A stretch of 64,000 bases of DNA from NCBI GenBank assembly GCA_947499255.1, contig CANMNF010000002.1, positions 136,430 through 200,429 on the forward strand, in the 5' to 3' direction. The notes beneath the pieces are model-generated. The model saw nothing but the letters and a program-made list of their open reading frames with translations. It was not told the origin of the DNA and did not search any database. Source of the stretch: an uncultured Sphingomonadaceae bacterium. Lineage in GTDB: Bacteria; Pseudomonadota; Alphaproteobacteria; Sphingomonadales; Sphingomonadaceae. Position numbers and translations under genes: made by a program. How positions within the stretch are numbered: the stretch's first letter is position 1; each line of letters opens with the position of its first letter. This document shows, one piece after another, positions 31,140 to 39,756 of the stretch.

Positions 31140-32312
31140 TTAGGAAACAGCGGCAAGCGCGCCCACGAATTTATCGATATTGTCCAGCGTCAGCCCAGCG
31201 ATATTGATGCGGCCATTGCCTGCCATATACACGCCATGCTCTTCACGAAGAGTGATCACCTGATCCTTGGACAAAGGGAGCATGGCGAACATGCCCTTTT
31301 GCTCGCCCAAAGGTTTGAGATCTACCGCGCCCGCTTGACCCGCTTCGGCAAGCTTGGCGCGCACTTCGCCAATGCGCGCGCGCATCGAGGCCACTTCATC
31401 AAGCCAGCTTTTGGTGAGCGCTTCATCTTCAAGGATAAGGCGCACAACCGATGCGCCATGATCAGGCGGCATCGACCAATTGGCCCGCGCCAATGAAAAA
31501 GCGTTGGTCATGATCTTTTGCGTATCGTCCGCATTCGCGCCCAGCGCATACAGCGCGCCAACACGATCCCGGTAATACCCGAAATTCTTATCACAGCTGT
31601 AACACACCAGCGCTTCGGGCACTTTGGCCAAAACGGCGCGGACACCGTAGGCATCTTCTTCCATGCCATTGCCAAGCCCGTGATAGGCAAGGTCAAGAAT
31701 AGGCAGCACGCCTGTTTCTGCCAGCAGATCGGCGATCTCGTCCCATTGCTGGGGCGTATAATCGATGCCGGTCGGGTTGTGACATGCACCGTGCAACAAA
31801 ATCGCATCGCCTTTGCCCATACCGCGCAATGCCTGACGCAAAGCCTGCATATTGGCGCTGCCATCGGGTGCGGCATGAGGATAGCCTACGATATCGAGGC
31901 CAAGATCGGCACAGATCTGATTGTGATTGGGCCAGGTTGGGGTGCCAACCGCCAAATGGGTGACACCTGCCCGCATCGCGAGCGCCGCAGCCAAACGCAC
32001 AGCGCCCGTGCCGCCAGGCGTTTGCATTCCACCAAGGCGATTGTGCACCGGGCAATCCGCGCCAAAAATATGCGGCATCAACGCTTTGACGAAACCCATA
32101 TCGCCTTCAGGACCGAGATAGGCCTTGGTCGTCTGCTGTTCGAGCAGCTTGCCTTCGGCAGCTTTCACCGCTTCAAAAACAGGCGTTGCACCATCGGCGG
32201 TGCGATACACGCCCACGCCAAGGTCAATCTTGTCAGACCGAGTATCGGCATCGTGAAGGGCGATCAGCGCAAGCAGCGCGTCGGGCGGTTGTTTATCTAG
32301 TCTGTCCAGCAT
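31140..32312 (-). CDS. Aromatic/aspartate aminotransferase, class I
   Basis: 390 residues of a type I PLP enzyme. The N terminus has KIDLGVGVYRTADGATPVF, as in TyrB/AspC. The PLP lysine is in SCDKNFGYYRDRVGALY, where Asp stands in place of the common Ser before Lys. The substrate-binding Arg should be in the C-terminal NGRINIAGL. Pyridine-ring contacts HGACHNPTGIDYT and DLAYHGLGNG are intact. It transfers amino groups between aspartate or aromatic amino acids and 2-oxoglutarate. It is convergent with ribE, 21 bp apart. Whether Asp or Tyr/Phe is preferred cannot be told. Confidence 0.9.
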   Translation of the reverse strand: MLDRLDKQPPDALLALIALHDADTRSDKIDLGVGVYRTADGATPVFEAVKAAEGKLLEQQTTKAYLGPEGDMGFVKALMPHIFGADCPVHNRLGGMQTPGGTGAVRLAAALAMRAGVTHLAVGTPTWPNHNQICADLGLDIVGYPHAAPDGSANMQALRQALRGMGKGDAILLHGACHNPTGIDYTPQQWDEIADLLAETGVLPILDLAYHGLGNGMEEDAYGVRAVLAKVPEALVCYSCDKNFGYYRDRVGALYALGANADDTQKIMTNAFSLARANWSMPPDHGASVVRLILEDEALTKSWLDEVASMRARIGEVRAKLAEAGQAGAVDLKPLGEQKGMFAMLPLSKDQVITLREEHGVYMAGNGRINIAGLTLDNIDKFVGALAAVS

Positions 32313-32425
32313 AGCGCGCGGCTAATGCCTCTCGCCGTGCGCAAGTGCAAGGCCGAATCGTGCGCTTTGTAACCGACTGTCGATAAGCTGGACATCAACT
32401 GTGCAGCTAAGCCTCAGCGCAGCGA

Positions 32426-33256
32426 TTAAAAAGGCAGCCAACGCTGCTTTTTGGAAAACTTCATATAGCCGGCATTGACGCCCAGACGCAGCCCAGCACC
32501 AACGCGAATAGGGATCAGCACAACGCCCTCTTTGCGCAAGTAGCTGGCATTAAACCCACCCACAAAATAGGCCGCGCCTTCACCTGAGGGATAGCGTTCA
32601 TAAATCTGCTCGGTATCGTGCAAATTGTACACCAGCACAAAAGTGTTGCCAGCATTCGCGCCTGCATCAAAGCCAATCGAAGGCCCCGTCCAATAAATCG
32701 GCATATTGCCTTCGATGGCATGATGCAGCGTGCCCGAACCATACCGCAGGCCTACCACAAATGCGCCGCCGCCTTCGCGCCCAACGATATACCCATTGGG
32801 CTCACCCTGCTCTTCCAGAATATCTTCGATCAGACGCGCAAGACCTTCAGCCCCTTTGCCAAACAGCCCCTCGGCTTCACCGATCAAATCGTCCTTGGCA
32901 TAGGTATTGGGCGCAGGTTCAGCGGGTTCTGCTTGCGGAACTGGCAGAGCGCGCGGATCGGCGGGAATTGCGGCATCGCCTGTATACTCACCTGTATAAT
33001 CGCCCTGCTCGTAATCAGGCGCACTGTTTGGCGGCAATTCAGAATAGCGTGTTGATGGCGCTTCGGAAGCAGGATCATCATATTGAGAGGCGGCAGGTGC
33101 AGCAGAGCTTTCCCCCGCCAAATCGCCATCGATCATCACATCGGGATCAACCGTCTCAATCTGCTGCGCCATAGCAGGTGCGGTCAATATGCTAAGAGCA
33201 GCAAGGAACGTGGCAAAAACAGCGCCGCGCGATTTCAAAGCAAGTCCGGCAAACAT
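32426..33256 (-). CDS. EipA-type envelope protein (DUF1134)
   Basis: 276 residues. A signal peptide ends APAMAQQ, then comes a long, Pro/Ala/Asp-rich linker to about residue 130. The DUF1134 domain runs from about 145 to the end (PNGYIVGREGGGAFVVGLRYG, then PIYWTGPSIGFDAG, ASYLRKEGVVLIPIRVGAGLR). EipA supports cell-envelope integrity in Brucella and Caulobacter. The start at 33256 is set by AGGAG seven bases upstream; the in-frame ATG at 33400 adds no meaningful sequence. The linker is longer than I recall for relatives, which is an impression only. Confidence 0.88.
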   Translation of the reverse strand: MFAGLALKSRGAVFATFLAALSILTAPAMAQQIETVDPDVMIDGDLAGESSAAPAASQYDDPASEAPSTRYSELPPNSAPDYEQGDYTGEYTGDAAIPADPRALPVPQAEPAEPAPNTYAKDDLIGEAEGLFGKGAEGLARLIEDILEEQGEPNGYIVGREGGGAFVVGLRYGSGTLHHAIEGNMPIYWTGPSIGFDAGANAGNTFVLVYNLHDTEQIYERYPSGEGAAYFVGGFNASYLRKEGVVLIPIRVGAGLRLGVNAGYMKFSKKQRWLPF

Positions 33257-33470
33257 GGTATTCTCCTTCAGCGTGGCTGCCGCATAGCGATCAGCGAACA
33301 CGCACCCAGCCACCAAAAGAGTCCTCCGCGCCTGAAGCAGCAATGAACACGCGGTAACCTGAGTCCATTTCGCGCCGAGCTGAATCAAATCCCTACACAA
33401 ATTGCTTGGTTTTGCCCTCTTGTGGCGGGCAGGCCGTCTCGTTATAGCCCGCCACTTGCCGCACAGGTCC

Positions 33471-33562
33471 GGAGACGTGGGTGAGTGGCTGAAACCAGTT
33501 CCCTGCTAAGGAACCATACTTCTATCGAGGTATCGAGGGTTCGAATCCCTCCGTCTCCGCCA
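33471..33562 (+). tRNA. tRNA-Ser (GCT)
   Basis: 92 nt with a long variable arm (TACTTCTATCGAGGTA). It starts GGAGACGTGG and ends with encoded CCA; the anticodon is GCT in CTGCTAA. It is alone on its strand, between eipA (divergent) and the response regulator. Confidence 0.96.
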
Positions 33563-33800
33563 TTTCCGTCCGGCCTACGGCTCGCTACTCGAGGCCGGCT
33601 TTTGAAGTTACTGGGCGATTTCCCGGCATAGGGGGCAGACCCATCAACGCTTCCCCGATTTTAAGCGCTCGCTGCATCTTTGCAGCTCTACGCTCTCAAC
33701 GTGGAAGCTCAGGTTTTCGCTGAGACGTTTTGCCAATGTCGCAATGGAGCCAACCGGGCTGCGTTAAGTGTCAGGCATTGCCCGCGCACAGGCCATGCGA

Positions 33801-33840
33801 GTATGGGCGAATATGGGCAAATACGGGTGGATATGGCCCT
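33801..33840 (+). repeat. Four 10-bp tandem repeats upstream of the response regulator
   Basis: Four consecutive 10-bp units: GTATGGGCGA, ATATGGGCAA, ATACGGGTGG and ATATGGCCCT. Ten bases is about one helical turn, so the shared ATGGGC faces lie on one side of the DNA. They sit about 75-115 bp before the regulator start, where a DNA-binding protein could act. Confidence 0.7.
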
Positions 33841-33854
33841 CCTCTTCGGCTCAT

Positions 33855-33872
33855 TTGTCATATGCGAGTCAT
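33855..33872 (+). promoter_or_regulatory. PhoB-box-like 11-bp direct repeat before the response regulator
   Basis: TTGTCAT-ATGC-GAGTCAT: two 7-base half-sites on an 11-bp period. It matches the E. coli Pho box CTGTCAT-AWAW-CTGTCAY at 11 of the 14 half-site bases. It ends 44 bp before the regulator start, a usual place for PhoB-type autoregulation. The link to phosphate is inferred from similarity. Confidence 0.5.
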
Positions 33873-33916
33873 TTATGCCCGGCAGACAGCACCTCGAAAC
33901 CGGGGTGACATCTGCC

Positions 33917-34591
33917 ATGCAACGCGTGACGATATTTACAACTGATCGCAAAGCCGCAGACTTTGAAGACTTTGTGCTGGATGACAGCACTTTCACTTTC
34001 ACTCGTCTTGATCCCGATGGAGCAAACGGATTGATCGATGGGCCGGTATGGGCGTTTATCGATTGGGTGCTTGAAGATTTGTCCGGCCTTGAGATGTGCC
34101 GCCGTTTGCGCACCTCTCCCAAGCTTGGCGAAGCACATATCACCATGGTTCTCGATGCCGATGACCCGGACGACATGCGCCGCGCGATCAAGGCTGGTGC
34201 GGATGATTATGTGACCAAACCATTGGATCGAAAGACAATCCTCGACAGAGTGTTGGCCTTATATGCAAGCGAGCGTCGCCACGGTTTGACGCAAGTGATT
34301 GATCTGGGCGATTTGCACATCAATGTGGCAGGGGAACAAGCGCGCTGGCAGGGGCAGCAAATACAATTGCGGCCCAATGAATTTCGCGTTTTGCGCTTTT
34401 TGGCTGAAAATCCCAACCGCGTGCTTTCCCGCCAGGAGCTTGTCGATGCACTCGGCAAATCGGGTGATCCGTCCTATCTGCGCACCGTAGATGTGTGGAT
34501 CAAACGTCTGCGCTTTGGTCTGCGCGATGTCGAGGCGGGCCATTTGCTGCGCACCGTTCACGGCAAGGGCTACGTGCTCGATATTCCCTGA
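33917..34591 (+). CDS. PhoB/OmpR-type response regulator with a non-canonical receiver
   Basis: 224 residues: a receiver (1-115) and a winged-helix DNA-binding domain (about 125-224; ANRVLSRQELVDAL-like core, then VDVWIKRLRF and RTVHGKGYVLDI). The phospho-acceptor Asp is present (FID49W) and so is the conserved Lys (K101 in TKPLD). The usual Thr/Ser of the LTA motif is replaced by Asp (VLD80A), so the switch may not follow the normal path. No histidine kinase gene lies nearby. The ATG at 33917 puts the first beta strand at the N terminus; an earlier ATG at 33874 is possible. The gene is convergent with the TonB receptor gene and faces an intrinsic terminator. Confidence 0.85.
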   Translation: MQRVTIFTTDRKAADFEDFVLDDSTFTFTRLDPDGANGLIDGPVWAFIDWVLEDLSGLEMCRRLRTSPKLGEAHITMVLDADDPDDMRRAIKAGADDYVTKPLDRKTILDRVLALYASERRHGLTQVIDLGDLHINVAGEQARWQGQQIQLRPNEFRVLRFLAENPNRVLSRQELVDALGKSGDPSYLRTVDVWIKRLRFGLRDVEAGHLLRTVHGKGYVLDIP

Positions 34592-34596
34592 ACAGC

Positions 34597-34627
34597 AAAA
34601 CGGCCCCTCACGCTTGTGAGAGGCCGT
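34597..34627 (-). terminator. Intrinsic terminator of the TonB receptor gene
   Basis: On the minus strand an 11-bp stem with one C-A mismatch (ACGGCC/GGCCGT and CTCAC/GTGAG) and a four-base loop is followed by TTTT. It lies between the convergent stop codons of the regulator and the receptor gene and may also help end regulator transcription. Confidence 0.75.
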
Positions 34628-34660
34628 CTAGAGTCGCCAGTGTTCGCAGATGCGCTTCGC

Positions 34661-37345
34661 TTAGAACTCGATGGAAAGCGATGCGCCAATGGTTGTGCCA
34701 ACATCATAGGTGTTGATTTCAAACCGATCCGTGCCGTTGGTCTGAAATTCTTCGTTCCCGCGGCCAAAGATATTGCGCGCTTCCAGCTTCAGCTCAGCAT
34801 CTCCGCCAAACATGGCGATCCCTTGCCGATATACCAGATCAACTGTCAGCCCGGGATCTTCCAGAATGTCGGGCAGGCCAGCGGTACCCCGGCTGGTCAC
34901 GCGGTCGCTTGAATAGTTCACCAGCACGGTGAATTGTTGCAAGCGATCAATATCCTCAAGGCTCATCTGGAAATTGGCCAGATGATCGGATTGCCCGGTC
35001 AGCGGGCGACCATCGACAAACAGATTGGTTGCCGGTGTTGCACCACCCGGGAAAAGCTGCGTGATATCATCTGTCTGCACAGAAATATCGGATTGCGTAT
35101 AGGTGTAATTGACTAGAGCGACCAATTCCTTGGTCGAGAAGAAACCGCCCATATCATACAATTCGAACGTGTATTGCGCATCGAATTCAGCACCATACAA
35201 AGTCGCGCTTGGCGCATTGGCAAAGCTGGTAAGCTGCGCATTGTCCGAGAAGGTCGAAAATGCCTCAATCGGATTTTCAATATCCTTGTAGAAGCCGGCC
35301 AGAGTGATCTTGTCGGGTCCACCAAAATAATATTCAACGCGGGCTTCGTAATTGGTCAGCTCGCTATCTACCAAAAGCGGATTGCCGTTGAATTGGCGGT
35401 TGGTTTCAGGGTCAAAATAGGTCTGAAAAATCAGCTCACGAAATTGCGGGCGTGCGATAGTTTTGGAAGCGCTGGCGCGCACCTGAAAATCAGGGATCGG
35501 CTCCCAAGTGACAGTCGCAGCAGGCAACCAGTAATCATTGGCAAGCAGGCTGGAGGAGCCAGAATTTACAGGCGTGGCAAACACTTCCACCGGATCAACC
35601 GATTGCTCGGCATCTTCATAACGCACGCCAACATCCAATTGGAGGCCCAGAACAGGCTCCCAATTGATTTTGCCGTATCCTGCATGAACCACCAACTCTG
35701 CCTGGAATGCGGGATCTGATGTGGTGGATTCGATCAAGCCGATATCAAACGCATCGATGATCGCATCGCCCAGTAGCAAATCGGGGCGCAACAGGCCCAC
35801 CGCATCGGGAAAGCTGGTTGGCGCATTGAACAAAAATTCGCGCCGCGTGGAGAAGCGATCAGTGTCATTATAGGCATAGCCAACCGTCAGCGCCATTGTA
35901 TCAAAAATGGGATAGCTAAAGTCGATCCCTGTTGACCACAGCTCTTCCTGCAGATCGGAAAACACCACCGAGGCATCGCCCGTTTGGCGATCCAGCACGT
36001 TGATAAACTGATCCGACAAGCTGCCTTGCGCATTATCGCGGACATAGGTGAAGGTGTACTCGAACGGTGCTTCGCGATTGGTGCGCGCATAGCCACCGCG
36101 CAGATCAACCGAGAGATCACCAAATTCAAGTTCACCCACGATTTGGGAATTCATCAACTGCCGTTCAAACCAGCCGGTTTGCTGCTGCTGAATGCTGTCA
36201 TCATCCTGAAAATCTTCGCCTTGGTTCAAGCTTGCCTGCTTAAGCGAATCGCGAATGAAAAGATTGGTCCAGCGGAAACGATGATCACCGATCTCCAGCC
36301 CAAAGCCGAGCAACGCATTCACCAAAACACGGTTGTCGGTCACCACATTGCGGAAATCATTATCGAGAGAGAAATCGGCCAGAATGGTTTGCGATGTGAT
36401 GTTGCGCGTACGCCATTTGTTGCTGACAGATGCGGTGGCAATAATGCCAAGACGGCCATCATCGCCCACATCCACCGCGGTGCCTGCGGTTATGCCACCA
36501 GACCAGTTCACAGGAACATCGCCCAGCTTTTGCAACAAGATCAGGTTCGGATCGCCAAGTTGTTTGGCAATGTCGAGTTGGGTAAAGCCAACCCCGGCGC
36601 TATCGGGCACGTTTTCATCGAGCGGTACATCGCTCAAACGCGCGCCGCTGTTGAAAAAGGTTTGCAGCGCGGGCGGAATATCGCGCGTGCCATCATCGAA
36701 ACCAACCCAGTCAAAATCAGACCCGTAAAACGCCAAGCCATTGCCCAGGGTTGTTTCGGTATCGCCGCTCACGCTGGAGCTGACTTTGATGAAACTTTCA
36801 TCGGGGATTGCGCGCGTGGTGAGGTTGATTACACCGCCGCCAAATTCACCGGGGAAGTTGGCCGAATAGGTTTTTTGCACCAGGCTTGATGCCACAACAC
36901 TGGTCGGGAAAATATCAAGCGGGACAACACGGCTAAGCGGCTGAGGCGATGGCAGCGACAAACCATTGAGCAAAGCCAGCGAATACCGATCACCAAGACC
37001 ACGCACGAAGACAAAGCCCTGACCTTGCACTGAAAGGCCCGTTACACGGCCCAATGCGCCAGCGATGTCGCCTTCGCCTGTCCGCGCGATTTGCTCAGTA
37101 GACAGAACGCTGACAACTTGCGCAGACCCTTGCGTCGGATCACGATTGATGCGGCCGGTCACAACAATGGTGTTGCCACCTGGAATAGAGATATCGGGTT
37201 GCTGGGGCGCTTCTTGCTGAACGTCCTCATCACCATCGATCTGTTCATCGGAAGACGCGTCCTGCGCCTGTGCCAAAGCGATGCCGGGAACGGTCATCGC
37301 GGTGGTGAGCAGGAGCAGCCCCGCCAGCTGCTTGCCAGTGGTCAT
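34661..37345 (-). CDS. TonB-dependent outer-membrane receptor (large)
   Basis: 894 residues. The signal peptide ends GIALAQAQ, followed by an acidic linker (about 30-50) and the TonB-box/plug start NTIVVTGRINRDPTQGSAQ. The plug has FVFVRGLGDRYSLALLNG and FGGGVINLTTRAI. The barrel is long and ends in Phe (GASLSIEF), as outer-membrane barrels do. It would import a substrate using energy from TonB-ExbBD. The same strand carries a large lipoprotein gene upstream with a 12-bp perfect hairpin in the gap, and a PhoB-type regulator faces it downstream. Substrate unknown; phosphate compounds are a guess from the operator-like repeats. Confidence 0.92.
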   Translation of the reverse strand: MTTGKQLAGLLLLTTAMTVPGIALAQAQDASSDEQIDGDEDVQQEAPQQPDISIPGGNTIVVTGRINRDPTQGSAQVVSVLSTEQIARTGEGDIAGALGRVTGLSVQGQGFVFVRGLGDRYSLALLNGLSLPSPQPLSRVVPLDIFPTSVVASSLVQKTYSANFPGEFGGGVINLTTRAIPDESFIKVSSSVSGDTETTLGNGLAFYGSDFDWVGFDDGTRDIPPALQTFFNSGARLSDVPLDENVPDSAGVGFTQLDIAKQLGDPNLILLQKLGDVPVNWSGGITAGTAVDVGDDGRLGIIATASVSNKWRTRNITSQTILADFSLDNDFRNVVTDNRVLVNALLGFGLEIGDHRFRWTNLFIRDSLKQASLNQGEDFQDDDSIQQQQTGWFERQLMNSQIVGELEFGDLSVDLRGGYARTNREAPFEYTFTYVRDNAQGSLSDQFINVLDRQTGDASVVFSDLQEELWSTGIDFSYPIFDTMALTVGYAYNDTDRFSTRREFLFNAPTSFPDAVGLLRPDLLLGDAIIDAFDIGLIESTTSDPAFQAELVVHAGYGKINWEPVLGLQLDVGVRYEDAEQSVDPVEVFATPVNSGSSSLLANDYWLPAATVTWEPIPDFQVRASASKTIARPQFRELIFQTYFDPETNRQFNGNPLLVDSELTNYEARVEYYFGGPDKITLAGFYKDIENPIEAFSTFSDNAQLTSFANAPSATLYGAEFDAQYTFELYDMGGFFSTKELVALVNYTYTQSDISVQTDDITQLFPGGATPATNLFVDGRPLTGQSDHLANFQMSLEDIDRLQQFTVLVNYSSDRVTSRGTAGLPDILEDPGLTVDLVYRQGIAMFGGDAELKLEARNIFGRGNEEFQTNGTDRFEINTYDVGTTIGASLSIEF

Positions 37346-37420
37346 GATCGGGATTCCCTCATGAGTCGATCCAAAGTCTGGCGAACAATTATGTCCGCCT
37401 TGAAAACAGGTAAGTAAGGC

Positions 37421-37452
37421 CGGGGCGCGCTGAACTGAAACAGCGCGCCCCG
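37421..37452 (-). other. Perfect 12-bp hairpin between lipoprotein and receptor genes
   Basis: The arms CGGGGCGCGCTG (37421-37432) and CAGCGCGCCCCG (37441-37452) are perfect complements around an 8-base loop. No T run follows on the minus strand, so it is unlikely to be a plain terminator. In the transcript it would cap the 3' end of the lipoprotein message or lower read-through to the receptor gene. Confidence 0.75.
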
Positions 37453-37466
37453 ATCTCTAAAGGTCA

Positions 37467-39065
37467 TTAAAAGACCGGTACGTCCAGGCAGCTGCCGGTA
37501 TTGTTACCAAAGGACACTGCCGAGCTGTCACAGGTCCAGCCCTGGGTCCAGTCATTGGAAGATGTTACCGCGCCAATGAAGGTCGTGGCTTCAAAGAAGG
37601 AGCCGAGCGTGGTCGCATCGAAGACTGTCGCGAACGTATCTTCGTTGGCACCGTTCAGGTAACCGCTGGTGATCGTGTTCATGAAAGTCTTGTTATTGCC
37701 AGCGCCAAGATCGAAGGCTGCCTCGGCCTGCGCCGCAGTGGTCCCGCTGCTTCCGTCGCGGAAGTTCCCGCTGCTGGTTGCACCATCACAATCCAGCGCC
37801 ACAGAATTGAAGCGCGGCGGGCCAACATCGTCCAGTCCGGCATCAGCTGCGCGCAGCGTTTCAGAAAGGTCAATGCGGATACAAGGCGTACCGTTGGCAG
37901 AAGCGTCCCAGATCACGGTATTGTACAGACCATAATCAGTACCGCCACGGATGCGGACAACCTGATCATCATCCTTACGCTGGATGAAGGTGGCGTTTGC
38001 AATAGTCGTATTTTGACGCGGGGTTTGATCCTGCAAGCCGTTATTGGAATCGGCTTCGATAATTGTGTCACCAATTCCGGCGCGTTGTGCTGCGATAACG
38101 AATTGCAGGTTCGTCTTCACACCGGTGTCGGTATCGATGGAATCATCTTCTGCACCCGCAACGATCAGGTTCTTGATGTTGACGAAGCCGCCGAAGAATT
38201 CAACGCCATCATCCGATGAGTTGACCGATTGAATGTTGGAAAGCGTCGTGCCTGTACCTGTGCCGCCTGTGGTCAGCGATTGCAGCTCGCTATCGCCAGA
38301 AAGAACAAAGCCGGAGAAGCGGATCTGCACAAAGCTCATCGAACCGGAGCTGTCATCATTGGTTGCGCCGCCAAAGAAGTTTGGCTGTGCAGCGCCTTCA
38401 ACCTGACGTTCACAATCAATCGTGCCTGGTGTTGCGAGCGCCTGGAAACAATCGGTAACCGGTGCGCGGCCTGAAAGGACAATGCCGCCCCACTGGCCCG
38501 AGCTATCAGCATTGTTGATGCCCAGAATATTGTCGCGGCTGGTAAAGATGATCGGAAGGTCAGCTGTACCGTTTGCGTCAATTGAGTTGCCGCGCGTCAC
38601 ATTGAGAAACGAGGAGCCAGCGGCGTAAACGATAACGCCTGGTTCAATCGTCAGTTCAACATCGGTGTCACTCAGGCCATCGCTATTGTCAGGCGTTGGG
38701 CCACCGTCCGTGCCGATGCTGGTTTGGCCGGGCAGTCGATACAACAAGCCTGGAATACGTGCGAGTGTAGATGAAGCGTTGAGGCGCTCTGGCAAAGCAC
38801 AAACGCGCCACTCGCCTTCGGGACCGGTAATAGTGCCTTCATCGGCCAGACCTTGAGGGTCAGAAATTGTCGGGCAGCCATTGGCCGGTGTCACAAGCGC
38901 CTGTGTCGGCGTTGGTGTCGGCGTAGGCGCCGGTGCGTTGATGACGTCGCCTTCATTGATGGTCACATTGCCACCAGTGCCGGGCGAGGCGATTTCTTCT
39001 GGGCCACAGGCGGCGAGCGCCATAATCGAGCAGCCAAGTACGAGAGAACGAGATAGGTTAGTCAC
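37467..39065 (-). CDS. Large lipoprotein, likely surface-exposed with a beta-helix fold
   Basis: 532 residues from a GTG at 39065, which has AGGGGA ten bases upstream. The signal ends ALAAC, giving a lipidated Cys about 20 residues in. A short linker has a PTPTPTPT repeat. The body has segments such as LPIIFTSRDNILG, SGQWGGIVLSGRAPVTD and GVEFFGGFVNIKNLIVAG, typical of right-handed beta-helix proteins, and several Cys pairs. The upstream TTG frame to 39098 lacks a ribosome-binding site. It was not matched to a named family, but its TonB-receptor partner suggests substrate capture at the surface. An operator-like site lies about 79-96 bp upstream. Confidence 0.75.
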   Translation of the reverse strand: MTNLSRSLVLGCSIMALAACGPEEIASPGTGGNVTINEGDVINAPAPTPTPTPTQALVTPANGCPTISDPQGLADEGTITGPEGEWRVCALPERLNASSTLARIPGLLYRLPGQTSIGTDGGPTPDNSDGLSDTDVELTIEPGVIVYAAGSSFLNVTRGNSIDANGTADLPIIFTSRDNILGINNADSSGQWGGIVLSGRAPVTDCFQALATPGTIDCERQVEGAAQPNFFGGATNDDSSGSMSFVQIRFSGFVLSGDSELQSLTTGGTGTGTTLSNIQSVNSSDDGVEFFGGFVNIKNLIVAGAEDDSIDTDTGVKTNLQFVIAAQRAGIGDTIIEADSNNGLQDQTPRQNTTIANATFIQRKDDDQVVRIRGGTDYGLYNTVIWDASANGTPCIRIDLSETLRAADAGLDDVGPPRFNSVALDCDGATSSGNFRDGSSGTTAAQAEAAFDLGAGNNKTFMNTITSGYLNGANEDTFATVFDATTLGSFFEATTFIGAVTSSNDWTQGWTCDSSAVSFGNNTGSCLDVPVF

Positions 39066-39143
39066 AGCGTGCGGTCCCCTGAAAAAACCGAGAATCAAAA
39101 AGGTCGAATGCGATGTCGCAATTCAGGCTGCTAGGGATGGCAC

Positions 39144-39161
39144 ATGACAGTTTGTTTGCAG
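39144..39161 (-). promoter_or_regulatory. PhoB-box-like operator before the lipoprotein gene
   Basis: On the minus strand CTGCAAA-CAAA-CTGTCAT: two half-sites on an 11-bp period, the second a perfect Pho half-site. The same 18 bases recur at 39299-39316 with three differences. It lies about 80 bp before the lipoprotein start, where a PhoB-type activator would bind. Confidence 0.55.
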
Positions 39162-39298
39162 TTTGGATATTTCACTCAAATGAACATCAATCGGGACTGA
39201 ACAAACAGGCGTGTGAATATGCGCTAAGGGACAGAACGAGGGCGTTTTCTGGTCGGATTGATCGGACCAAAAGAATATTGTTTCTGTTTTGTGACAAT

Positions 39299-39316
39299 AT
39301 GACAGTTTTGTTGCAT
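39299..39316 (-). promoter_or_regulatory. Second operator-like copy before the TPR gene
   Basis: On the minus strand ATGCAAC-AAAA-CTGTCAT, 15 of 18 bases as at 39144-39161. It lies 50-67 bp before the TPR gene start, in the shared divergent region, so one regulator could control both genes. It reads toward the lipoprotein gene, so for the TPR gene its orientation is reversed. Confidence 0.5.
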
Positions 39317-39365
39317 TTGGTGCTTTTGAGGTTCATTTCTCCGTTATTGATAAGGGAGAATTGAT

Positions 39366-39734
39366 ATGAGCATCATGACCGCACTTGGCGTTTTGCTGCT
39401 GGCCCAAGCCTCTCCGGGAGCAACGGCCGAACAAGCGACTGATACCAAAAATGCTGCGTTTGAAGAAATTAGCGCAGGCGAAAACCGCGAAGCGATTGCC
39501 ATGCTGGAAATGGCTCTGACCGATAACCCCGATGATCCGGCACTGCTGATCAATCTGGGATCTGCTTATGCAGAATTAGGCGAATATGATCAGGCCGCGC
39601 AATATTACCGTGCTGCTGCCAAAAGCGGTGTTCGCTATCGCCTTGAACTGGCTGATGGTGAATGGGTGGATTCCCGCCGTGCTGCCCGCGTTGCGCTTTT
39701 GCGCCTTGAAGAACGTGCGCTGGCCATGCGTTAA
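39366..39734 (+). CDS. Small exported TPR-repeat protein
   Basis: 122 residues. A short hydrophobic N terminus (MTALGVLLLAQASPGATA) serves as signal peptide. Two tetratricopeptide repeats follow: NREAIAMLEMALTDNPDDPA and PALLINLGSAYAELGEYDQA-type. The C-terminal part has the basic run DSRRAARVALLRLEERALAMR. An AGGGAG ribosome-binding site lies seven bases before the ATG. It is divergent from the lipoprotein gene, shares its operator region and has its own intrinsic terminator. It may bind a partner in the periplasm, perhaps in the same uptake system. Confidence 0.82.
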   Translation: MSIMTALGVLLLAQASPGATAEQATDTKNAAFEEISAGENREAIAMLEMALTDNPDDPALLINLGSAYAELGEYDQAAQYYRAAAKSGVRYRLELADGEWVDSRRAARVALLRLEERALAMR

Positions 39735-39756
39735 GCGATTGCTTTTACCTCTATGG

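Larger units (their letters stand above)
33563..33916 (+). other. Upstream region of the response regulator
   Basis: A 354-bp gap with no supportable gene. Its right half carries a four-unit 10-bp repeat and an 11-bp-phased PhoB-like site. The left part near 33566-33600 has a GC-rich palindrome (GCCGG...CCGGC) that may terminate tRNA-Ser transcription but has only four T after it. Confidence 0.5.

Noticed and set aside
35984-36889. A 301-codon open frame on the plus strand
   Set aside because: It lies antisense to the TonB receptor gene, whose frame is clear; no ribosome-binding site or domain.
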